Source of the DNA: Nitrospirota bacterium
GTDB taxonomy: Bacteria; Nitrospirota; Thermodesulfovibrionia; Thermodesulfovibrionales; JdFR-88
Direction of reading: 5' to 3'
Assembly: GCA_021819985.1 (NCBI GenBank)
Contig: JAKAEG010000160.1
Coordinates: 1 to 7,628 of the forward strand
Length of the DNA stretch: 7,628 bases
The notes beneath the pieces were generated by a model. It searched no databases. It saw nothing but the letters and a program-made list of their open reading frames with translations, and was not told where the DNA came from. The position numbers and the translations under genes were made by a program. Of this stretch, positions 1 through 4,151 are shown in pieces (within the stretch, counting starts at the first letter, position 1; each line of letters begins with the position of its first letter).

Positions 1-1
1 C

Positions 2-481
2 GTAAAGATAGACTTTGAAACGCTCAAGGTGCTCTCCGATATGGCCAGGGCGAAATACAAGCTTTCGGGCTGCGTGCAGCATGGGGCCTCGACACTGCCG
101 GAGTCGGCCTTCGATATGTTCCCGAAAACAGGCACCGTAGAGGTCCATCTGGCCACCGGCTTCCAGAACATAATTTATGACAGCAAGCACCTGCCCCAGG
201 ATTTCAGGCAGGAAGTCTATCAGTTCATAAAGACCGAATACGCCTCCGAGAAGAAGGAGAGCGAGACGGAAGACCAGTTCATCTACAAGACCAGGAAAAA
301 AGGTTTTGGACCGCTCAAGCAGAAATGGTGGGACCTGCCGTCAAACATAAGAGGCACCATAATGAAAGAGATAGAAGACAAATTCGAGCTTCTTTTTGAC
401 AAGCTCAAGGTGAAAAACACCATGGATATGGTGAACAAGAGCGTAAAACCGGTCACGGTAAAAAAAGAAGTGATACTCTAA
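2..481 (+). CDS. Class II fructose-bisphosphate aldolase family protein, C-terminal part (5' end outside window)
   Basis: The reading frame is open from the left edge, so the GTG at 29 is not taken as the start; about 159 C-terminal residues are visible. Residues 25-33 read VQHGASTLP, matching the metal/phosphate loop of class II aldolases (the HGGS/HGAS motif, whose His binds the catalytic divalent metal). Residues 45-60 (TVEVHLATGFQNIIYD) occupy the position of the family's following strand with its NIxT-type motif. The later segment with DQFIYKTRKK is, from memory of the family, typical of a longer bacterial subgroup. Family members cleave fructose-1,6-bisphosphate into dihydroxyacetone phosphate and glyceraldehyde-3-phosphate in the cytosol (glycolysis/gluconeogenesis). 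The lysine-rich tail ends VKKEVIL. A terminator follows 20 bases after the stop, so this is the last gene of its transcript. Another ketose-bisphosphate aldolase specificity is possible, since the N-terminal catalytic half is not visible. Confidence 0.72.
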   Translation, partial: VKIDFETLKVLSDMARAKYKLSGCVQHGASTLPESAFDMFPKTGTVEVHLATGFQNIIYDSKHLPQDFRQEVYQFIKTEYASEKKESETEDQFIYKTRKKGFGPLKQKWWDLPSNIRGTIMKEIEDKFELLFDKLKVKNTMDMVNKSVKPVTVKKEVIL

Positions 482-501
482 GATCAAAAGCAGAACGGAA
501 A

Positions 502-547
502 GGGCTGGACCGGGAAAAAAGTTTCCGGTCCAGCCCTTTTTTGTTTT
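502..547 (+). terminator. Intrinsic terminator of the aldolase gene
   Basis: A perfect 12-bp GC-rich stem (502-513 GGGCTGGACCGG pairs with 525-536) extends by a G-T wobble and two A-T pairs to a short A-rich loop. A T-run follows directly (537-547, interrupted by one G). It begins about 20 bases after the aldolase stop and points along the plus strand. On the opposite strand the arm is followed by only three T's, so it is probably not a good terminator for the convergent chemoreceptor transcript. Confidence 0.92.
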
Positions 548-615
548 GAATAAAATGAATAGGAAAAATGGCCGGGGCGAGCCGATTCAAATATCCTCCA
601 AATCCCCCGGTTTGC

Positions 616-755
616 CTAAATGGCGTCCTTAATCTTCTCCAGGTATTGCATAACTTCTTTTGATGCGCCTTCAACGTCCTTCATCATGGCTACAGCGTCA
701 TCGACTTAGAGGCCGGGGTATGAACTTGTGCCATATTCTTTATGACTAAGTCAGA
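616..755 (-). pseudogene. Frameshifted relic of a second CZB-domain C-terminus
   Basis: This stretch directly follows the chemoreceptor stop codon. Reading on in the same frame gives SDLVIKNMAQVHTPASKSM and then a stop (690-692). Shifting frame at about 705 gives VDDAVAMMKDVEG followed by ASKEVMQYLEKIKDAI and a TAG (616-618). The two pieces resemble consecutive parts of the end of the intact receptor: MAQVHTPASK against HAKIHALAKD, and VEGASKEVMQYLEKIKDA against MEGVSDQIGSLLDAIKRD (6 of 18 identical, several conservative). So this looks like the last ~45 codons of a diverged CZB protein with one single-base frame disruption, not a recent tandem duplication. It has no start codon or RBS of its own. 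Alternatively the alignment is chance similarity between short amphipathic helices; the His and the order of both blocks argue against that. Confidence 0.5.
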
Positions 756-2273
756 TCATCTGCAATCCCTCTTAATTGCATCCAGCAGACTTCCTATCTG
801 GTCGGATACACCCTCCATTTCTGTATAAATACCCTCCGCCTTTACCCTGTCACCTGAGTTAAATGCCCTGACAGCATCTTTCGCCAAAGCGTGTATCTTC
901 GCATGGGGCTCGTCTATAGCCATGAAATTCCGGAGCTTCCCGCACACCTCCATTCCCTCTCCAAAATACCATTTGCCAAACCTGCAGCTATGGTGGTCTG
1001 TTATATCGGAGGGGGAAAGAGTCAGATCCCCTTTCAGGCAGGATGCTATTTTGCCTGTAAACACCCTGTGGTCCGTCCTTGCAATATCCAGTATCCTTAA
1101 CTCGTTCCCTTTTGTCTTAAACTCCGATGTGGAATTCCTCAGGTCCTCCACGATTTTTGTCAGAGAGTTCACTTCGTGCATTACGTCATCTGCCATTTTT
1201 TCGGTATCCCTCGATATATCAGATGTCTTTTCAATATTTTTGGCTACTTCATCGGAGGCGGATGACTGTTCTTCAACGGAAGTGGCTATATTGGTTATCT
1301 GGTCCTTAACCCCCCGGACATCCTCCACGATATGATTTAACGAATTCCCCACTTTTTGTATGAATTCTCGTGCCTTCGTAACTTCACTGGATGCCTCGCC
1401 CATACTTTGGGTTGTCTGGGCCGACTCCATCTGAATCGCCTCTATTTTTTCAGAGACCTCCACAGTCGCCCTAATTGTCTTTTCGGCGAGTTTCCTTACT
1501 TCATCTGCAACTACGGCAAAACCGCGGCCCTGCTCTCCTGCTCTGGCCGCCTCGATTGCGGCATTAAGGGCCAGGAGATTGGTCTGGTCCGCTATATCTT
1601 TTATAACGGTCACTATATCACCGATTTCAGTGGCCCTGGTATTTAATTTCTCCACCATCGAGGCAAGCTCCAGCGTTGAATCATAGACCCTGTTTACTGT
1701 GCCCACTGCGCCTACCGCTATTTCTTTGCCGTTATTGGCGGTCTGCATTGCCTCTTCCGATTTTTCGCTTGCCATGGAGGCATTCTTCGCTATATCCGTT
1801 ATCGTCTGGCTCATCTCCTCGGCTGCCGCTGATATCTGGTGTGCCTGTGAGGATTGCTCTTTAGCCCCTTCCGCGGTCCTTTCCGCTCTCGACCTTAGGA
1901 CATCAACAGTGGATATTACGTTGTTGGCCGATGTTATTATGCTGTTTATAATGCCTCCGAATGAGGCAACCATTCCGTTCATTGCATTGGCGAGGGTGTT
2001 TATCTCATCGCCATCCGCACCTGCTATAACATCTATTTTCAGATTTCCTTTTGAAATCTCTTCAACGGCCATAGTGAGTTTCTGGAGAGGAGCAACTATT
2101 TTGCGATGGGGCATAAGCCAGAGCCTCCACAGAATGATGAATTCGACTATGAAAAGGACGACCTGGACTGTCTTTATCGTCGCAATTTGTAATTGCCAGA
2201 AGACCGAAAGCATGCTGAGCAAAGATAAAGTCAATAGCACCACGACAACCATTTTAAGACTGCTGATTTTCAT
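756..2273 (-). CDS. Methyl-accepting chemotaxis protein with minimal periplasmic loop, HAMP and C-terminal CZB zinc-binding domain
   Basis: A complete 505-residue chemoreceptor. Two hydrophobic segments (about residues 8-27 and 36-54) are separated by only about eight residues, so there is no periplasmic ligand domain. A HAMP-like linker follows (about 55-107). A long coiled coil carries the signature hairpin DIADQTNLLALNAAIEAARA and GEQGRGFAVVADEVRKLAE (227-264), the tip that contacts CheA/CheW. Residues 390-505 match the CZB domain: His402, Cys430 in the CRFGKWY motif, His457 and His461 in HAKIH are the expected Zn ligands. Known CZB receptors respond to cytosolic zinc or oxidants through the zinc-bound cysteine, so a cytosolic metal/redox cue is inferred here. 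The start at 2273 is preceded by AGGGAG. It is convergent with the aldolase gene and appears monocistronic. Confidence 0.95.
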   Translation of the reverse strand: MKISSLKMVVVVLLTLSLLSMLSVFWQLQIATIKTVQVVLFIVEFIILWRLWLMPHRKIVAPLQKLTMAVEEISKGNLKIDVIAGADGDEINTLANAMNGMVASFGGIINSIITSANNVISTVDVLRSRAERTAEGAKEQSSQAHQISAAAEEMSQTITDIAKNASMASEKSEEAMQTANNGKEIAVGAVGTVNRVYDSTLELASMVEKLNTRATEIGDIVTVIKDIADQTNLLALNAAIEAARAGEQGRGFAVVADEVRKLAEKTIRATVEVSEKIEAIQMESAQTTQSMGEASSEVTKAREFIQKVGNSLNHIVEDVRGVKDQITNIATSVEEQSSASDEVAKNIEKTSDISRDTEKMADDVMHEVNSLTKIVEDLRNSTSEFKTKGNELRILDIARTDHRVFTGKIASCLKGDLTLSPSDITDHHSCRFGKWYFGEGMEVCGKLRNFMAIDEPHAKIHALAKDAVRAFNSGDRVKAEGIYTEMEGVSDQIGSLLDAIKRDCR

Positions 2274-2283
2274 AGAACATAAA

Positions 2284-2289
2284 CTCCCT
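2284..2289 (-). promoter_or_regulatory. Ribosome binding site of the chemoreceptor gene
   Basis: On the minus strand AGGGAG lies 10 bases upstream of the ATG at 2273. Another ATG seven bases upstream of that start is out of frame, so the purine run supports the start at 2273, although the spacing is a little long. Confidence 0.55.
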
Positions 2290-2324
2290 AACCGTTTTTT
2301 TTCTTATGCATATTTTACTTATCG

Positions 2325-2360
2325 TATTAATTATAAATTTTCTTAAATTTATAATTAATA
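2325..2360. repeat. Perfect 16-bp AT-only inverted repeat in the chemoreceptor leader
   Basis: TATTAATTATAAATTT (2325-2340) is exactly repeated as its reverse complement at 2345-2360, with a 4-base spacer TCTT. It lies about 50 bases upstream of the chemoreceptor start inside an extremely AT-rich tract (about 2290-2395). It could be an operator for a dimeric regulator, an RNA hairpin in the 5' leader, or a DNA-bending/SIDD element. Every pair is A-T, so a stable terminator is unlikely. Confidence 0.7.
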
Positions 2361-2385
2361 TATATTTTTATAATTACCTTTTTTT

Positions 2386-2391
2386 ATTATA
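2386..2391 (-). promoter_or_regulatory. Candidate -10 box for the chemoreceptor gene
   Basis: The minus strand reads TATAAT exactly, about 115 bases upstream of the start codon. I see no convincing TTGACA-like -35 at 16-18 bases upstream, and the whole tract is AT-rich, so a chance match is quite possible. If used, the transcript leader would contain the 16-bp inverted repeat at 2325-2360. Confidence 0.25.
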
Positions 2392-2468
2392 GTCGACTTT
2401 AAAAACTGAGCACCGGAGGCCGCTTAAACCATTTTCTATTTTAAGCAGTTTTCCTTGGCGTGCGCCCC

Positions 2469-2663
2469 TTATTTAATTTGGGGCATACTCTTCATTCTGC
2501 CAAGTATCAGGTCCAATTGCTCAATGTCGGCCTTCCTGCAAGAGAGCTGTTCTTTGGGAAAGAGGTCATAACGGTCTCTCTTGCTGCGCCCGCCCCCCTT
2601 GGGATGCATTTGAAAGATTGATAAAATTAATGCTGAGTAGGAAGTGGAACCTCGATCGAACAA
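2469..2663 (-). CDS. Doubtful small hypothetical ORF
   Basis: This 64-codon frame begins with TTG; an internal ATG would leave 46 residues. I do not recognise it. The C-terminal half (DRYDLFPKEQLSCRKADIEQ and the following LDLILGRMK) looks protein-like, being amphipathic and charged. The N-terminal part is not protein-like, and neither start has a clear ribosome binding site. It may be the tail of a decayed gene whose upstream part was lost. In the next frame, an ATG at 2688 with a weak AGGGAT upstream opens a 40-codon frame that ends at 2566, so a frameshift in the G-rich run near 2590-2600 is conceivable. Confidence 0.18.
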   Translation of the reverse strand: MFDRGSTSYSALILSIFQMHPKGGGRSKRDRYDLFPKEQLSCRKADIEQLDLILGRMKSMPQIK

Positions 2664-2672
2664 TCTTGTTCG
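2657..2672. repeat. Short palindrome CGAACAA-TC-TTGTTCG
   Basis: A perfect 7-bp inverted repeat with a 2-base centre. It could be a protein-binding site, but no recognised gene start lies near it in either direction. The half-sites resemble the CGAAC/GTTCG halves of the Gram-positive SOS box, though the spacing is six bases instead of four. Confidence 0.3.
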
Positions 2673-2778
2673 CGTTATAGGTTCTCATATCATCCCTAAA
2701 CGATTCGACCTGCAATAGCTACGTCCAGGGTGTCCCTATTTACTCCGCAAAAGGGTAAATCATGTGCTCCCCAGAGCG

Positions 2779-2949
2779 TCATTCTCTTCCTCTTCCCATA
2801 CCCATGCCCATACCGTGATCCTCATGCTCGCCGTGGCCCCTGCCGCGATGCTCGCCCCGTTCGTGCCACCTTTCGTCCCTTTCCCAATATCTTTCCCGCT
2901 CCCATCGCCTCCAGTTGTGCCTGAGCTGACCGCAAGGACTCGGGATTTT
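2779..2949 (-). pseudogene. Start-less His/Arg/Trp/Glu-rich coding remnant
   Basis: The minus-strand frame from 2949 to the TGA at 2779-2781 encodes 56 residues. They begin KIPSPCGQLRHNWRRWERER, continue with a run of WERDERWHERGEHRGRGHGE and end EHEDHGMGMGMGRGRE. The alternation of Trp, Arg, Glu, His and Gly resembles the low-complexity tails of small exported bacterial proteins. Synonymous codons for Arg, His and Gly are mixed, so it is not a simple DNA repeat. The frame has no usable start and is closed by a stop (2950-2952) only a few bases from the palindrome at 2955. It therefore looks like the C-terminal remnant of a gene truncated at that repeat. A His-rich tail might bind metal, but this is speculative. 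A chance open frame in GC-rich DNA cannot be excluded. Confidence 0.35.
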
Positions 2950-2954
2950 TTAGC

Positions 2955-2980
2955 TTGGGTAGAGCGCACCGAAACCCAAC
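2955..2980. repeat. REP-like palindromic repeat, copy 1
   Basis: TTGGGT (2955-2960) pairs with ACCCAA (2974-2979) around a GAGCGCACCGAA centre. Aligned without gaps to 3785-3810 it is identical at 21 of 26 positions and lies in the same orientation. The stem is weaker than in copy 2 (6 bp). A T-rich tract follows at 2989-3002, but it begins about ten bases after the stem, so terminator function is doubtful. Palindromes of the TTGGGC...GCCCAA type are common dispersed repeats in bacterial genomes. Confidence 0.6.
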
Positions 2981-3093
2981 CTGCGAGATTTTTTTATTTT
3001 TTACTTGTCCCTGCTTTTACAGCTAAAATATACCGGCACAGGCGGCCGCAACGGATTATACAATGGACCTGATGGCAAACTGAAAAGAGGGCT

Positions 3094-3099
3094 GAGGAG
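3094..3099 (+). promoter_or_regulatory. Ribosome binding site that fixes the ankyrin gene start
   Basis: GAGGAG ends 10 bases before the ATG at 3110. The frame is open further back to a TTG at 3005, but that start has no Shine-Dalgarno sequence and would bury the signal peptide behind 35 residues. The ATG at 3110 is therefore preferred. Confidence 0.75.
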
Positions 3100-3109
3100 A
3101 AAAAAATAT

Positions 3110-3760
3110 ATGAAGATCAGGGCAATAAAGATTGGATCTTCGTTCTTTCTGCACATACTGTTGCCCGTGGCGATGTGTGTTTTCTTTTTTGTGTCTGCGG
3201 CCAGGGCTTTTGGTGACGAAATTTTTCAAGCTATCGATGCTGATGATATTAATACTGTAGAGGTCATGCTTGACAAAGGCAAGGACGTAAACATGAAGAA
3301 CGATTTCGGTATAACGCCTCTGATGGAAGCGGCCGCCGCTGGCTCCGTGGACGTTGCGCGCCTCCTCATAGACAAAAGAGCGGACGTGAACGCCCAGGAC
3401 AAAGATACCGGCTTAACACCGCTGATAAACGCGGGCTTAATGCGCCATGCGGATATTATGCGGCTCCTTATAGAAAAGGGCGCGGATGTTAACGCGAAAA
3501 CGAAAGACGGCACTACGGCGCTGATGCTGGCCGCTGCCGACGGTTTCGAGGACATTGTGCGGATTCTTATAAAGAAGGATGCGGACGTAAAAGCGGTAGA
3601 CAACGGCGGGCATAATGTACTGGCTTGGGCCGAAAGGTCGGCAAAGCCTGCAATTACGCGCATTCTCAAACGGGCTGGGGCGAAAAAAATTAAAAACATC
3701 GAGGCTGTCCCAAAAGGGTCTATATCTAAAATGCGGGGTAGCCTACAGGGTCGGGAGTAG
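3110..3760 (+). CDS. Exported ankyrin-repeat protein
   Basis: A 216-residue protein starting MKIRAIKIGS, with a basic n-region, a hydrophobic core (about 11-29) and a likely signal peptidase I site after Ala-Arg-Ala (31-33). The mature part is almost entirely ankyrin repeats: about 36-65, 66-98, 99-132, 133-164 and a degenerate last one 166-191. The middle repeats show TPL, LLI-[DE]-K and GADVNA or RADVNA. Ankyrin repeats bind other proteins, so a periplasmic or exported binding role is inferred, with unknown partner. The basic tail (AKKIKNIEAVPKGS) has no recognised motif. No neighbour shares its transcript. It is bracketed by two copies of a palindrome (2955-2980 and 3784-3810) with broken genes outside them, suggesting that it arrived or was kept through rearrangement. 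Small periplasmic ankyrin proteins are sometimes linked to catalase and oxidative stress (AnkB-type), but nothing here supports that link directly. Confidence 0.9.
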   Translation: MKIRAIKIGSSFFLHILLPVAMCVFFFVSAARAFGDEIFQAIDADDINTVEVMLDKGKDVNMKNDFGITPLMEAAAAGSVDVARLLIDKRADVNAQDKDTGLTPLINAGLMRHADIMRLLIEKGADVNAKTKDGTTALMLAAADGFEDIVRILIKKDADVKAVDNGGHNVLAWAERSAKPAITRILKRAGAKKIKNIEAVPKGSISKMRGSLQGRE

Positions 3761-3783
3761 TTAGGTTTGTCTGAGTAGCGTTG

Positions 3784-3810
3784 GTTGGGCTGAGCGTAGC
3801 GAAGCCCAAC
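3784..3810. repeat. REP-like palindromic repeat, copy 2
   Basis: GTTGGGCT (3784-3791) pairs perfectly with AGCCCAAC (3803-3810) around GAGCGTAGCGA. It begins 23 bases after the ankyrin stop and may protect or end that transcript, although there is no T-run. It matches copy 1 (2955-2980) at 21 of 26 positions in the same orientation. On its far side the epimerase remnant ends. Confidence 0.75.
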
Positions 3811-3912
3811 ATTCCTTCATTCTTGCTAACAATGACAACCCACTTTGCCGCTGAATAGAGCAGCGATTTCGCTTCCGATAAACCCGGATCCGCCGGTGAC
3901 AAGCGCCCTCAT
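3811..3912 (-). pseudogene. N-terminal fragment of an NAD-dependent epimerase/dehydratase (extended SDR)
   Basis: From an ATG at 3912 the minus strand reads MRALVTGGSGFIGSEIAALF, the first strand and the GxxGxxG dinucleotide-binding loop of extended short-chain dehydrogenases such as nucleotide-sugar epimerases. The frame then stops at 3826-3828 after only 28 residues. After a one-base shift near 3846, the frame reads AKWVVIVSKNEG, which fits the next beta-strand of the Rossmann fold. That ends exactly where the palindrome at 3784-3810 begins. The gene is thus both frameshifted and cut off after roughly 33 codons of an expected ~300. Intact relatives modify nucleotide sugars for surface polysaccharides. 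It lies on the same strand as and downstream of the glucan synthase gene. No strong Shine-Dalgarno precedes the start; ATGCTTGACCTATGA forms a tiny overlapping leader frame. Confidence 0.7.
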
Positions 3913-3995
3913 AGGTCAAGCATACCAAAAATGCAAAGTGCTTTTGAAAATAAACAGGAGAATTGGCAGCATCTCTCGGGTGTGGACTTTCAGGT

Positions 3996-4024
3996 GAATG
4001 GCGCGGCCTCATGCCGGACCATTC
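3996..4024. repeat. Imperfect hairpin downstream of the glucan synthase gene
   Basis: GAATGG (3996-4001) pairs with CCATTC (4019-4024), and CGGC (4004-4007) with GCCG (4013-4016), with a 2-by-2 internal mismatch and a CTCAT loop. It lies about 130 bases beyond the stop of the GH94 gene. There is no T-run on either side, so it is not a classical terminator. It might stabilise the 3' end of the transcript. Confidence 0.4.
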
Positions 4025-4057
4025 CGTTTGTCAGGAAGGAGAGTTAGTCCGCGATCG

Positions 4058-4138
4058 CTACCCATGTGATTCACCAGATTTCAACCTGTCCAGTTTTTCA
4101 TAAACTCCTTCGTATCCTTTCCAAATTCTACCCCCCAT
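4058..4138 (-). CDS. Possible 26-residue small protein downstream of the glucan synthase gene
   Basis: The frame starts at an ATG 13 bases after the GH94 stop codon, with AAGGGG (overlapping that stop) nine bases upstream as a plausible ribosome binding site. It encodes MGGRIWKGYEGVYEKLDRLK followed by SGESHG. The composition (Trp, Tyr, alternating charged residues) is protein-like and could form an amphipathic helix. I do not recognise it. It could be a translationally coupled small protein, the start of a gene lost by rearrangement, or chance. Confidence 0.28.
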   Translation of the reverse strand: MGGRIWKGYEGVYEKLDRLKSGESHG

Positions 4139-4151
4139 TATATTGATCCCC

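Larger units (their letters stand above)
2392..2778. other. Gene-poor spacer with small palindromes and possible mobile-element debris
   Basis: No convincing gene is visible here. It contains a 7-bp inverted repeat GCTTAAA/TTTAAGC (2422-2428 and 2440-2446) and a 5-bp GCCCC/GGGGC hairpin (2464-2484). Near 2727-2760 lies AGGGTGTCCCT followed by ATTTAC...GTAAAT (2738-2743 and 2755-2760). Read on the minus strand, the last part gives AGTAAATAGGGACACCCTGG. That resembles the AATAGGGACAC motif I recall near IS200-type/RAYT transposase remnants, but this rests on memory and no transposase is present. The stretch is best regarded as degraded intergenic DNA. Confidence 0.4.

Noticed and set aside
453..674. 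73-codon minus-strand frame across the terminator
   Set aside because: It spans the terminator hairpin and the aldolase stop, and is out of frame with the CZB-like relic.
1699..2346. 215-codon plus-strand open frame opposite the chemoreceptor
   Set aside because: It is fully antisense to the signature MCP coding region and has no recognisable domain.
2657..2672. SOS (LexA) box reading of CGAACAATCTTGTTCG
   Set aside because: The Gram-positive LexA box needs four bases between CGAAC and GTTCG; here there are six, and no SOS-type gene is near.
2760..2969. Minus-strand frame rich in Gly/Thr/Ala ending in WEEEENDALGST
   Set aside because: It overlaps the His/Arg/Trp-rich frame; its composition is less protein-like and it has no ribosome binding site or homologous look.
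3005..3109. TTG-initiated N-terminal extension of the ankyrin protein
   Set aside because: It has no ribosome binding site, and the extension would precede an otherwise clear signal peptide; the ATG at 3110 has GAGGAG upstream.
3226..3699. 157-codon minus-strand open frame opposite the ankyrin gene
   Set aside because: It mirrors the ankyrin repeats (repeating FTSA and SIRSR stretches), which is the expected shadow of a repeat protein.
3761..4012. 83-codon minus-strand frame over the SDR remnant
   Set aside because: It runs in a different frame from the recognisable MRALVTGGSGFIGS sequence and has no family resemblance.
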